Origin: CG2-30-58-95 sp964618215
GTDB lineage: Bacteria > Chloroflexota > Anaerolineae > Anaerolineales > Villigracilaceae
Assembly: GCA_964618215.1 (NCBI GenBank)
Contig: CAZTZE010000033.1
Coordinates: forward strand, 1 to 47,209
Length of the DNA: 47,209 bases
Direction: 5' to 3'
Both the position numbers and the translations under genes were made by a program. The notes under the pieces were generated by a model. The model did not search any database. It was not told the DNA's origin and saw nothing but the letters and a program-made list of their open reading frames with translations. Positions 7,285-15,092 of this stretch are shown here, one piece after another; position 1 is the first letter of the stretch; each line of letters starts with the position of its first letter.

Positions 7285-8469
7285 TTAGACAATTATCCCG
7301 CCGCCGAGCAGTACCTCCCCAGCATAGAAGACCGCAGCCTGGCCAGGGGTTATATCGCGCTGCGGCGCATCGAAGCGCACCCTTCGACTACGTCCACCTG
7401 TGCCTGCCGTCTCGCACCGGCGTCCACAGGATCGCTTCGCTGATGCCGCTGGTGTTCGCGGCACGAACGGTGCGGCACTGGCGCAGGCAGGATCAGCCAC
7501 GGCCTGCCTCTCGCTGGCGATGGATGCAATCTCCGCCCAGGCTTCTTTTGCCGTATAGCGGATTTTGACTTCGGCCCGAAATGATCCTTTTGGAGCGTCG
7601 CTCGAAATCCAATTGATATCTTTTACAATCATTTCATGCGAACCGAGTTCGTCGCGTCTCCCGACAATGAGACTATTCGTGGCTGCATCCTTCGCCATAA
7701 CATAGACCGGTTGTGCAAGACCGGCGCCCAGTCCCTTGCGCTGGCCGATGGTGTAATAAGCCAATCCCTGATGCTCGCCGAGTGTCCTGCCCTCACGGGT
7801 CATGATTGGGCCGGGATGTCCGCCCGCAGCCGGCGCGTTGCGACGGATGAAATCGCGATAGTCCTCCCCGGCGAGGAAACACAAATCCTGGCTGTCGGCG
7901 CGGGTCGCGGTGGGCAGGCCAAAAGATTCAGCCAGTCTGCGAATCTCTGACTTACGATGTTCGCCAATCGGGAATAATGTCTTGGCTAGTTTTTCCTGTG
8001 TCAGCGCATGTAAAACATAAGACTGGTCTTTCGAGCGGTCAATCGCGCGCAGCAGTTCCAGCCTTCCGCCTTCTGCCCTCCTCTTCCTGGCATAATGTCC
8101 CGTAGCCATGAAGTCCGCGCCGAGGGCGAGGGCGTGGTCGAGCATAAATTCCCAACGAATTACGCGGTTACATACCAAACACGGATTTGGTGTCACGCCT
8201 TGAGCGTAACCATCCAGAAAATATTGCACGATGATGGAACGAAAGATTTCCTTCGCATCCAGCACATAGAAAGGGATATCCAGTATCGCCGCCACGCGTC
8301 GCGCTTGCGCCATGGCGTCCGGCGTGCAGCAGCGGTTTGAGTCATCCTTGCCTGGCTCCGACCACAGGCGCAGCATCATGCCAATCACCTCATAGCCTTG
8401 CTCTTTGAGCAAGGCCGCGGCCACGGAACTATCTACACCACCGGACATAGCGACGACGACTTTGGTCAT
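7285..8469 (-). CDS. mnmA: tRNA 2-thiouridylase MnmA, with a probable in-frame insertion
   Basis: 394 residues. The ATP-PPase loop is VVVAMSGGVDSSVAAALL. TPNPCLVCNR holds one catalytic Cys and SQDLCFLAGEDY the second. The C-terminal barrel ends RFDAPQRDITPGQAAVFY then GEVLLGGGII. MnmA thiolates U34 of tRNA-Lys, Glu and Gln using sulfur from a cysteine desulfurase, and the desulfurase gene lies directly upstream (73 bp). Between WAEIAS and VRFDAPQ lies an unusual stretch of about 48 residues rich in Ala, Arg, Pro and Cys. The family normally has only a short hairpin there. The stretch is in frame, so the gene is probably functional. Confidence 0.92.
   Translation of the reverse strand: MTKVVVAMSGGVDSSVAAALLKEQGYEVIGMMLRLWSEPGKDDSNRCCTPDAMAQARRVAAILDIPFYVLDAKEIFRSIIVQYFLDGYAQGVTPNPCLVCNRVIRWEFMLDHALALGADFMATGHYARKRRAEGGRLELLRAIDRSKDQSYVLHALTQEKLAKTLFPIGEHRKSEIRRLAESFGLPTATRADSQDLCFLAGEDYRDFIRRNAPAAGGHPGPIMTREGRTLGEHQGLAYYTIGQRKGLGAGLAQPVYVMAKDAATNSLIVGRRDELGSHEMIVKDINWISSDAPKGSFRAEVKIRYTAKEAWAEIASIASERQAVADPACASAAPFVPRTPAASAKRSCGRRCETAGTGGRSRRVRFDAPQRDITPGQAAVFYAGEVLLGGGIIV
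7385..7525. repeat. in-frame insertion inside mnmA
   Basis: About 140 bp (ends uncertain) encode the non-family segment of MnmA. It has internal structure: GGCAGG pairs with CCTGCC 11 bases away, and GTGGACG recurs. It lies in a surface hairpin of the C-terminal domain. It resembles a dispersed-repeat insertion that happened to leave the frame open. No second copy was found in this window. Confidence 0.5.
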
Positions 8470-8474
8470 AATTC

Positions 8475-8563
8475 ACCGGAGATGAACGGAGATAAACGGG
8501 ATGGTTTTGGATGAACGATACGACTATCAAATTCAAAAACGTTCATCTCCGTTTATCTCCGGT
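8475..8563. repeat. palindromic element with 24-base arms at the nifS 3' end
   Basis: The left arm begins ACCGGAGATGAACGGAGATA (8475-8499). The right arm (8540-8563) read on the minus strand begins ACCGGAGATAAACGGAGATG. The arms face each other across about 40 bp. The right arm overlaps the end of nifS and encodes its last six residues (TGDKRR) and its stop codon. Confidence 0.75.
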
Positions 8564-9712
8564 TAAATCTCTTGCCTTCTGAACCAGAGGCGGCAAAGTT
8601 TTCAGAAAGGCATCTACATGCGCAGGCGTGGTGCCAATGCCGAGCGTCACCCGCAGCGAGCCGAGCGCCCACTCACGCGGCAGCCCGAGGCTGGTCAGCA
8701 CATCCGAAGGCTCAGGATTGCCCGTCTTACAGGCTGAGCCGGATGAGCAGGCAAAGCCGGCTGCATCCAGCAGGGTCAGAAGCAGGTTGCCATCCACGTC
8801 CTTGAATGCAAAAGAGGCGTGATTGGGGAGTCGGGATTTGGAATGACCCGTGATCCGGGAATCGGGGATCTCCTCGAGTACCGCGCCGAGGATGCGGTCG
8901 CGCAGCGGTTTGACGTGGGCGATGCGCTGCTCACGCTCCGCGGCGGTCAGGCGCAGCGCCTCGGCAAAGCCGACAATGTAGGGGACATTGTGTGTCCCCG
9001 CCCGCAGACCGAATTCCTGCCCGCCGCCGGATAGATGCGGAATGAGCGCTGCGCTCTTGCGAACGTAAAGAACGCCGACGCCCTTTGGCCCGTAGAATTT
9101 GTGCGCGCCGAGCGAGAGCAAATCTGCGCCGAGGGACTGAATATCCACTGGCAGATACGCGGCGGCCTGGACAGCATCCGTGTGGAACAATACGCCGTGA
9201 GGATGGCAGATTTCAGCAATCTCCTTTATCGGATTGATGGTGCCAATTTCGTTATTGGCATACATGATCGAGACCAGCGCAGTCGCATGGCAAATGGCTT
9301 TTTCGACCGTTTCGGGATGCACCCCGCCATACTCGTCCACCTCCAGCCACTCGACCGCGAAACCATGATGCTCGACGAGTTGCTCCACTGTCCGGCTGAC
9401 GGCGTGGTGTTCTGTCCTTGCTGTCAGGATCCAGTTGGCGCCCGTCTTTTCGCGGGCTGCCAGCGCTGCGCCGCGCAGGGCAAGATTGTCTGATTCGGAG
9501 CCACACGAGGTGAAGATGACTTCGTCAGGCCGGCAGTTCAGGATCGAGGCGACGGTCTCGCGGGCGGAATCGACCGCGGCCTCGGCCTGCTGTCCATAGC
9601 GATGGACGGAGGATGGGTTGCCAAACATTTCGGAGAAATAAGGCAGCATCGCGTCGAGGACGCGCTGGTCAACGGGTGTGGTGGCGGCGTAGTCGAGGTA
9701 AATTCTATCCAT
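8543..9712 (-). CDS. nifS: cysteine desulfurase, NifS/IscS family
   Basis: 389 residues, PLP-dependent class V fold. It opens with YLDYAATTPVD. PLP-binding Lys205 is in SLGAHKFYGPKG and the substrate-binding region is GGGQEFGLRAGT. The catalytic Cys (C328) is in CSSGSACKTGNPEPSDVL. It makes persulfide from cysteine. Its position directly before mnmA suggests it feeds tRNA thiolation, as with IscS and MnmA elsewhere. The final residues TGDKRR come from a palindromic repeat. An extended -10 (TGCTATAAT) lies upstream with a leader of about 35 nt and AGGA before the ATG. Confidence 0.93.
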   Translation of the reverse strand: MDRIYLDYAATTPVDQRVLDAMLPYFSEMFGNPSSVHRYGQQAEAAVDSARETVASILNCRPDEVIFTSCGSESDNLALRGAALAAREKTGANWILTARTEHHAVSRTVEQLVEHHGFAVEWLEVDEYGGVHPETVEKAICHATALVSIMYANNEIGTINPIKEIAEICHPHGVLFHTDAVQAAAYLPVDIQSLGADLLSLGAHKFYGPKGVGVLYVRKSAALIPHLSGGGQEFGLRAGTHNVPYIVGFAEALRLTAAEREQRIAHVKPLRDRILGAVLEEIPDSRITGHSKSRLPNHASFAFKDVDGNLLLTLLDAAGFACSSGSACKTGNPEPSDVLTSLGLPREWALGSLRVTLGIGTTPAHVDAFLKTLPPLVQKARDLTGDKRR

Positions 9713-9753
9713 TTTCGATTCCTGTTTGATAAATTACGATTGACGCACCTGTG

Positions 9754-9762
9754 ATTATAGCA
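9754..9762 (-). promoter_or_regulatory. extended -10 promoter of nifS-mnmA
   Basis: TGCTATAAT on the minus strand. The predicted transcription start is around 9747, giving a leader of about 35 bases before the nifS ATG. Confidence 0.5.
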
Positions 9763-9780
9763 TGAGGTATTAATGACACC

Positions 9781-9813
9781 TTGAATGGCTTTCTGTATTG
9801 TTATAATATACAG
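9781..9813 (+). promoter_or_regulatory. promoter with overlapping inverted-repeat operator, antitoxin-toxin locus
   Basis: TTGAAT (9781-9786) and TATAAT (9802-9807) are 15 bp apart. CTGTAT (9793-9798) and ATACAG (9808-9813) form an inverted repeat with the -10 box between the arms. This is the usual layout for autorepression by a ribbon-helix-helix antitoxin, which is the next intact product. The predicted transcription start coincides with the GTG of the brnT remnant. Confidence 0.55.
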
Positions 9814-9815
9814 AT

Positions 9816-9902
9816 GTGATTACCCTGAACAGCATCGTCGGTTTCGACTGGGACGAAGGCAACCGGGAAAAGAGAGTCATCTATGAACAAGCCGATTCCT
9901 GA
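9816..9902 (+). pseudogene. brnT toxin remnant with internal deletion
   Basis: 28 codons from a leaderless-type GTG: VITLNSIVGFDWDEGN then REKRVIYEQADS. The first part matches the BrnT N-terminus (FxWDxxN) and the second looks like the BrnT C-terminal end (R-E-K/R-R-x-Y-E). The ~60 central residues with the RNase fold are missing. This is best read as an in-frame deletion that removed toxin activity but kept the promoter and translation into the antitoxin gene, which it overlaps by 20 bp. The identification rests on short motifs. Confidence 0.55.
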
Positions 9903-10389
9903 TTTTAAGAACGAAGACGAAGAGCGTGAGTTTTGGGCAACTCACGACTCCAGCGAATACCTTGACTGGAGCAAGACCAGGCGGGCTGCCTTCCCCAACC
10001 TGAAACCGTCCACGCGCGCCATTTCGCTGCGCTTACCCGAGTCCATGCTGGACGAGTTGCGCCAGATTGCCAACCAACGCGATGTGCCATACCAATCGCT
10101 GATCAAGATGTTCCTGCGCGAGCGAATTGACATGGAACACACGACCATCGCCCTACCCCGCGATCTTTGGGAAAGCATCAAGAATACTGTTCCTGCCGGA
10201 AAACGCTCTGGCTTGGTGGCCCAGGCACTGGAAAACGAATTACGCCGCCGCAAACGTAAGGAACAAATTGAAAGCCTGCAGCAACACCAGAAAATCATGT
10301 TCGATAAATACGGACAATTGCCCGCAAGCGCAGCGGACATAGAACAAATGCGACAGGAACGTAGCCATGAGCAGAGCAATTTGCATTGA
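9883..10389 (+). CDS. double antitoxin: CopG/BrnA-like domain fused to a second ribbon-helix-helix domain
   Basis: 168 residues. Residues 1-83 look like a complete BrnA/CopG-type antitoxin: an acidic, aromatic head (DEEREFWATHDSSEYLDW) and a ribbon-helix-helix (AISLRLPESMLDELRQIA). At Met84 a second unit begins (TTIALPRDLWESIKNTV, then KRSGLVAQALENELRRRKRK), typical of an antitoxin that pairs with PIN toxins, followed by a helical toxin-binding tail. The head follows a brnT remnant and the tail overlaps a PIN gene by 23 bp. It therefore reads as two antitoxins merged after brnT was lost. The ATG at 9883 lies inside the end of the remnant. Confidence 0.75.
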   Translation: MNKPIPDFKNEDEEREFWATHDSSEYLDWSKTRRAAFPNLKPSTRAISLRLPESMLDELRQIANQRDVPYQSLIKMFLRERIDMEHTTIALPRDLWESIKNTVPAGKRSGLVAQALENELRRRKRKEQIESLQQHQKIMFDKYGQLPASAADIEQMRQERSHEQSNLH

Positions 10390-10762
10390 CGCCAGTTTTA
10401 TTGTAGCTCTGCTCACTCCAGAGCGATACACAACCTCCGCTACTACCCGGTGGAAAGCCTGGATCAAAGATGATTTTCGCATCCTCGCTCCTTCCCTGCT
10501 CGGGTACGAAGTGACCTCCGCCTTATATTGCAAAGTATTTCAGGAGAAAATCGAGCCGAAAGACGGACAGGCCGCACTGGAGCAATTTCTGGCTATGGAT
10601 ATTGAAAGCATCCATCTCCCTGAATTACATGCCAAGGCCGGCAATCTTGCCAAGCAGTTCAACCGCCCCAATACATACGACGCTCACTATCTCGCTTTGG
10701 CCGAACATTTAGCTTGTCCGTTGTGGACAGCGGACGAAAGGTTGTTCAATACGGTGAAATAA
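10367..10762 (+). CDS. PIN domain toxin, VapC-like
   Basis: 131 residues. The four PIN acidic residues are present: Asp8 (CIDASFIVALL), Glu48 (LLGYEVTSAL), Asp105 (TYDAHYLALAE) and Asp123 (WTADERLF). Such proteins are Mg-dependent endoribonucleases. The gene overlaps the fused antitoxin by 23 bp, giving coupled translation. A strong terminator follows at 10891. The catalytic set is complete, so the toxin is probably active and held by the C-terminal half of the fused antitoxin. Confidence 0.9.
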   Translation: MSRAICIDASFIVALLTPERYTTSATTRWKAWIKDDFRILAPSLLGYEVTSALYCKVFQEKIEPKDGQAALEQFLAMDIESIHLPELHAKAGNLAKQFNRPNTYDAHYLALAEHLACPLWTADERLFNTVK

Positions 10763-10890
10763 AAGTATAAATGGGTCAAGTGGGTTGAGGAAAAAGAGTA
10801 ACCAAAGAACACACCAAAATCCTGTCGCCGAATTTTGCTGCGCGGGAAGACACGGCAAAATATTCAGCCAAAAACTGATGCTGTAATTAA

Positions 10891-10928
10891 GAACTCCGAG
10901 ATTATTGAAATCTCGGAGTTCTGCTTTT
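10891..10928 (+). terminator. strong rho-independent terminator
   Basis: A 13-bp perfect stem (GAACTCCGAGATT with AATCTCGGAGTTC) has a 5-nt loop and is followed by TGCTTTT. It closes the antitoxin-PIN unit about 130 bp after the toxin stop. The intervening 10763-10890 shows no gene or repeat. Confidence 0.85.
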
Positions 10929-10959
10929 AGCTTACTGCTCACTGCCTACCTGTTACTGA

Positions 10960-10965
10960 TATAAT
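10960..10965 (+). promoter_or_regulatory. -10 box of the phosphohexomutase operon
   Basis: TATAAT about 37 bp before the ATG at 10997. A proper ribosome-binding site (CAGGAG) lies between. The -35 is poor. Confidence 0.4.
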
Positions 10966-10996
10966 ACCCTCGTCATTATCTTATTCAGGAGTCCTC

Positions 10997-12418
10997 ATGA
11001 CAACTACAATCCATTTTGGCACCGATGGCTGGCGCGCCGTGATCGCCGAGGATTACACCTTCGATAACGTCCGCCGCTGCGCGCAAGGGTTCGCTTCCTA
11101 TTTGCTCGAAAAAGGCAAAAAGGATCAATCGGTCGTCGTCGGATACGACAAACGTTTTTCTTCTGAATACTTCGCCGCAGCCGCGGCGGAAGTATTAGCG
11201 GGTAATGGCCTGCGCGTCTACCTGACCGACGGCGCCACCCCCACGCCGGTCATCGCTTTTTCGGTGGTCAACAAACAAGCCTGCGGCGCGGTAAACATCA
11301 CCGCCTCGCACAATCCGGCCACAGATAACGGCTTCAAGGTGCGGGATGAAAACGGGGGGGCGATTGACCCAGAGGGGTTGAAGCAGATCGAGGCGTTAAT
11401 CCCGGATAAAACGGAAAACGTAAAACGCAAAACGTATGTTGACGCAGCGGCCGAGGGTTTAATAAGCAAATTTAACCCGGCGCCGGCTTATATTGAACAT
11501 CTAAAAAGCCTGATTGACCTCCAACCCATCAAAGACGCCGGCCTGACCGTGCTGGTGGACGCCATGTGGGGCAACGGCGCGGGCTGGTTCTCGCGGCTGT
11601 TGGCGGGCGGCAAGACGAAGGTCATCGAAATCCACAACGAGAGCAACCCGTCGTTCCCTGAAATGAAGCGTCCCGAACCCATCCCGCCGAATATTGACGC
11701 GGGTCTCAAAGCCATGCTTGAAAACAAAGCCGACGTGTTAATCGTCACCGACGGCGACGCCGACCGCCTCGGCGTGGGCGACGAGCACGGACAGTTCATC
11801 AACCAACTGCGCGTTTACGCCTTGCTGGCTTACTACCTGCTCGAAGTGCGCGGCCAGCGCGGCCCGATCGTCAAGACCATCTCCACCACCACCATGCTCA
11901 ACAAACTGGGGGTGCTTTATAACGTTCCGGTCCACGAGACCGGCGTCGGCTTCAAATATGTAGCCCCCAAGATGCTCGAAACCGACGCCATGATCGGCGG
12001 CGAGGAGAGCGGCGGCTATGCCTTCCGCGGCAACGTACCGGAGCGGGATGGCATCCTGGCGGGTTTGTACCTGCTCGATTTCATGGTCAAGACCGGCAAG
12101 AAACCCTCCCAACTGCTCGACCTGCTCTTTGCAAAAGTCGGCGCGCACTATTACGACCGCATTGACACCCCCTTCGAAGGCGACCGAAAAGACCGCGAAG
12201 CGCGCATCCTGGCTGCCAACCCAAAGACCATCGGCGGACTGAAAGTCAACGAGCTGGTCACGCTGGATGGCTACCTCTTCCGCCTGGAGGACGGCGGCTG
12301 GATGCTGATCCGCTTCTCCGGCACCGAGCCGATCATGCGCGTCTACTGTGAAACCACTCACGCCGATAAAGTGCCGGCGATTTTGCAGGATGGACTAAAA
12401 ATTGCAGGTATCAAATAA
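10997..12418 (+). CDS. phosphoglucomutase/phosphomannomutase family protein
   Basis: 473 residues, four-domain alpha-D-phosphohexomutase. The phosphoserine loop is VNITASHNPATDNGFKV with Ser104. The Mg loop is TDGDADRLGVGDE (Asp252, 254, 256). The sugar loop is GGEESGGYAF and the phosphate-binding loop is RFSGTEPIMRVY. It interconverts hexose 1- and 6-phosphates. The glucose or mannose preference cannot be told from sequence alone. At residues 137-147 the coding sequence carries an AAAACG-type repeat also found between pgk and gap. It is first in a tight unit with tatD (9-bp gap) and the prenyl synthase. Confidence 0.92.
   Translation: MTTTIHFGTDGWRAVIAEDYTFDNVRRCAQGFASYLLEKGKKDQSVVVGYDKRFSSEYFAAAAAEVLAGNGLRVYLTDGATPTPVIAFSVVNKQACGAVNITASHNPATDNGFKVRDENGGAIDPEGLKQIEALIPDKTENVKRKTYVDAAAEGLISKFNPAPAYIEHLKSLIDLQPIKDAGLTVLVDAMWGNGAGWFSRLLAGGKTKVIEIHNESNPSFPEMKRPEPIPPNIDAGLKAMLENKADVLIVTDGDADRLGVGDEHGQFINQLRVYALLAYYLLEVRGQRGPIVKTISTTTMLNKLGVLYNVPVHETGVGFKYVAPKMLETDAMIGGEESGGYAFRGNVPERDGILAGLYLLDFMVKTGKKPSQLLDLLFAKVGAHYYDRIDTPFEGDRKDREARILAANPKTIGGLKVNELVTLDGYLFRLEDGGWMLIRFSGTEPIMRVYCETTHADKVPAILQDGLKIAGIK
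11407..11436. repeat. AAAACG-type repeat inside the phosphohexomutase gene
   Basis: Four successive AAAACG steps. The 22 bases at 11415-11436 match 22975-22996 (pgk-gap spacer) with one mismatch. Here the repeat is translated as KTENVKRKTYV in a surface segment and keeps the frame. Confidence 0.7.
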
Positions 12419-12427
12419 CGTTCGAAC

Positions 12428-13255
12428 GTGCTAACAGATACTCATTGCCACCTGGACTTTAATAAATTCGACGCTGACCGTGACGAGGTGCTGGCGCGCG
12501 CCTGGGCAGCCGGCCTGACCCGCATCCTGATCCCCGGCATCACGCTCCCTTCCAGCCGGGCGGCCGTCAAACTGGCCGAGAGCCACCCCAGGCTTTTCGC
12601 TGCGGTCGGCATCCACCCGAATGACGTTGACAAGTTTCATGTTGACACGTTGCCACATTTGCGCGAAATAGCAAAGAATCCAAAAGTCGTCGCCATCGGC
12701 GAGATTGGACTGGATTACTACTGGGACCGCGCCCCGCACGACCACCAACAGAAAGTATTGCAAGAACAACTTGGTCTGGCTGCCGAACTCCGTCTACCCA
12801 TCATCCTGCACAGCCGCGAAAAAGGCGACACCCCTCACGGAGCTTGCGCCGAGGATTTGATGAAAATTCTGGAGGAATGGGTAAACAGGCTAAAGGTGGA
12901 AAAGAATCCGCTGGCCGAACGCCCGGGTATGTTACACTCGTTCTCTGGCACACGCGAAACAGCCCAGCGGGCGATCCAGCTTGGATTTTACATCGGTGTA
13001 ACCGGGCCGGTCACATTCAAAAATGTGAGAGAACGGCAGGAAGTCGTCGCGGCTTTACCCCTCGAGCTTCTGCTCATCGAAACGGATGCGCCTTTCCTTG
13101 CTCCCCATCCACATCGCGGCCAACGCAACGAGCCTGCCTTTGTCGGCGAAATTGCTGATAAAATTGCGCAACTACATTCCCGCAACTTGGAGGAAGTGAC
13201 CGCCACAACCAGCACCAGCGCGGCGCAACTCTTCTCCTGGGGAGAATTGGATTGA
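12428..13255 (+). CDS. tatD: TatD family metal-dependent hydrolase
   Basis: 275 residues, TIM-barrel amidohydrolase fold. Metal ligands lie in DTHCHLDF (HxH), GEIGLDYYW (Glu), ILHSRE (His), MLHSFSGT (His) and LIETDAPFLAPHPHRG (Asp). TatD proteins are Mg-dependent 3'-5' DNases and RNases with roles in DNA repair and RNA quality control. The start is the GTG at 12428, 9 bp after the mutase stop. The stop overlaps the TTG start of the prenyl synthase, so the three genes are one operon. A segment around residues 135-165 is somewhat longer than usual. Confidence 0.92.
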   Translation: MLTDTHCHLDFNKFDADRDEVLARAWAAGLTRILIPGITLPSSRAAVKLAESHPRLFAAVGIHPNDVDKFHVDTLPHLREIAKNPKVVAIGEIGLDYYWDRAPHDHQQKVLQEQLGLAAELRLPIILHSREKGDTPHGACAEDLMKILEEWVNRLKVEKNPLAERPGMLHSFSGTRETAQRAIQLGFYIGVTGPVTFKNVRERQEVVAALPLELLLIETDAPFLAPHPHRGQRNEPAFVGEIADKIAQLHSRNLEEVTATTSTSAAQLFSWGELD

Positions 13256-14220
13256 GTATCGTTACTTTTTTTACACCTGTTCAAGAGGAAATGCGGCAAG
13301 TTGAAGAATTGATGCGCATCCAGGCGGATGAACATCATCCGGAACTGCGCGCGGCTTTGCATCATCTGCTTGGCGCGGGGGGAAAACGCATCCGACCCAC
13401 CCTGGGCCTGCTGGTGGGCAACATGCTGGGCGCCGACCCCGGGAAGCTGATCACCCTGGCTGCGGCAGTTGAAATGCTTCACACTGCAACTCTGGTGCAC
13501 GACGACCTGATTGATGGTGCGCTGCTGCGGCGCGGCAACCCGACCTTGAACGCGCGCTGGACCCCGGCGGCCACTGTACTGACCGGCGATTACGTCTTCG
13601 CCCGAGCCGCCAAACTGGCCGCCGAGACCGACTGCCTGCCGCTCATGCGCCTTTTTGCCGAGACATTAGCGATCATTGTAAATGGTGAGTTAACCCAACT
13701 TTTTACCAGCCGCGGCGCTGCCAGCCGCGAGAACTACGAGCAACGCATATACGCCAAGACAGCCTCGCTTTTTGAAATGTCTTCGCGTGCAGCCGCCATG
13801 ATCAGTCCGGTGAACGAAGATACCGTCAAAGGGATGCAAAATTATGGCTATCAGGTTGGAATGGCATTCCAAATCGTGGACGACATCCTGGATTTCACCG
13901 GTGAGCAGTCCGAGGTCGGCAAGCCGGTCGGCAGCGACTTGTTACAGGGCTTGATTACCCTCCCCACTCTTCATTACATCCAAAACCATCCAAGTGACCC
14001 GGATGTGATCCTCCTCCTGGATGGGAAATTCAACCTGGAACGGGAATGTATGCTCCGGCTGGTGCAATCCATCCGGATGAGTGATGCCATCGCGCAATCG
14101 TTGAGTGAAGCCGGGAAATACGTAGATGAGGCCTTGGGCGCATTGGCAGATATGCCGGTTGGAATCGAAAAACAGGCCTTGGAAGACCTGGCACGTTATA
14201 TCGTTGATAGAAGGTTATAG
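13252..14220 (+). CDS. polyprenyl diphosphate synthase (trans, IspA/HepT/IspB family)
   Basis: 322 residues. The first Asp-rich motif DDLID is at 84-88 (LVHDDLIDGALLRRGNPT) and the second DDILD at 210-214 (FQIVDDILDFTGEQSEVGKP). GGKRIRP at 43-49 binds isopentenyl diphosphate. The length and the RGNPT variant fit a long-chain synthase, probably for the menaquinone side chain. Chain length cannot be fixed from the sequence. It starts with TTG overlapping the tatD stop. tRNA-Leu follows on the other strand. Confidence 0.92.
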   Translation: MSIVTFFTPVQEEMRQVEELMRIQADEHHPELRAALHHLLGAGGKRIRPTLGLLVGNMLGADPGKLITLAAAVEMLHTATLVHDDLIDGALLRRGNPTLNARWTPAATVLTGDYVFARAAKLAAETDCLPLMRLFAETLAIIVNGELTQLFTSRGAASRENYEQRIYAKTASLFEMSSRAAAMISPVNEDTVKGMQNYGYQVGMAFQIVDDILDFTGEQSEVGKPVGSDLLQGLITLPTLHYIQNHPSDPDVILLLDGKFNLERECMLRLVQSIRMSDAIAQSLSEAGKYVDEALGALADMPVGIEKQALEDLARYIVDRRL

Positions 14221-14253
14221 GGAATTTCCTGAAAATCGGGGGATATGAAAATA

Positions 14254-14337
14254 TGGGGCGGGTGGGGGTCGAACCCACAAGACCTCACGGCCGGTGGATT
14301 TTAAGTCCACTGCGTCTGCCAATTCCGCCACCGCCCC
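14254..14337 (-). tRNA. tRNA-Leu (anticodon UAA)
   Basis: 84 bases including the discriminator A, cloverleaf with a long variable arm. The acceptor GGGGCGG pairs with CCGCCCC. The anticodon stem GTGGA/TCCAC holds the loop CTTAAAA, anticodon TAA at 14303-14301. The T-arm is GTGGG-TTCGACC-CCCAC. CCA is not encoded. Confidence 0.97.
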
Positions 14338-14370
14338 ACGCGGATGATTCTACTCGAAGTGCTTGATTCG

Positions 14371-15060
14371 TCAAGGCGGACGGACGACATTATCCAAACA
14401 ACGCCCCCAACGTTTGTGAGAACTCGCATAACGCGAGACAAAATGCACCCACCACGGCGACAGTCTTGCCTGGATTTTGGCCTGCCCGATGACCGCCCGC
14501 AGCTCATCCGGCCCCTCGAACTGCGGCAGTATCATAAAAGTTGATCCCAATTCAAAGGCGGCATGTGCGTCTGAGCCAGCTGTGCCGGGAAGATTGTGTT
14601 CCAGGGCGAATTGAGCGGCCTGCCGGTTGGATCCCGTCCGCATACAGCGTGCATTGAAAACTTCGATGGCATCCACCAACAAAGCGATTTCCAATAAATC
14701 TTCTCGCGCCCATTGACCTTTGCGTAGAGTGTCAAAGGGATGCGAGACACTGATAAAGGCTCCCTGGTCGCGCAGTCGTTCGATCGTCTCCTGCGCTGAG
14801 AGGCCGGGCGGCACCTCAGTTGTCACGTAGGCAGCGAGAATTTCTCCGCCCGTCGTCATGATCTCCTCACCGACGATGATCCTCTCCGGGTCTAGCGCTT
14901 GCGCCTCCAGCGCCCCGGCGATGGTATTGTGATCGGCAACTACAAGACGGTCAATTCCCTTACGGCGACAGGCTTGAACCAACCTTTCGGGGCGAGTCAA
15001 GGAGTCTTTGGAAAAATTGGTATGAACGTGAAAGTCAACGCGCAGCAGAGAAGGTTTCAT
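14371..15060 (-). CDS. PHP domain metal-dependent phosphoesterase
   Basis: 229 residues. Metal-site motifs in order: VDFHVHTNFSKDS (HxH), VADHNTI, GEEIMT, FISVSHPFD and GTAGSDAH. This is the single-domain PHP family (TrpH/YciV-like), which includes 3',5'-nucleotide bisphosphate phosphatases and 5'-3' oligonucleotide exonucleases. The ATG at 15060 is chosen over the GTG at 15072, because a TACAAT -10 at 15080-15075 puts the transcript start near 15068. It is divergent from the radical-SAM operon, and the LexA-like palindrome lies near its own -35, so shared control is possible. Confidence 0.88.
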   Translation of the reverse strand: MKPSLLRVDFHVHTNFSKDSLTRPERLVQACRRKGIDRLVVADHNTIAGALEAQALDPERIIVGEEIMTTGGEILAAYVTTEVPPGLSAQETIERLRDQGAFISVSHPFDTLRKGQWAREDLLEIALLVDAIEVFNARCMRTGSNRQAAQFALEHNLPGTAGSDAHAAFELGSTFMILPQFEGPDELRAVIGQAKIQARLSPWWVHFVSRYASSHKRWGRCLDNVVRPP

Positions 15061-15074
15061 ATGGGTTCGCACTT

Positions 15075-15080
15075 ATTGTA
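15075..15080 (-). promoter_or_regulatory. -10 box of the PHP gene
   Basis: TACAAT on the minus strand. The corresponding -35 position (TTCTAT, weak) falls in the LexA-like palindrome at 15099-15114. Confidence 0.35.
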
Positions 15081-15092
15081 CCTTATTTCTTC

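Noticed and set aside
12418..12430. GTTCGAAC palindrome at the mutase-tatD junction as a regulatory site
   Set aside because: Short, within a tight operon junction, and of reversed polarity to a LexA box.
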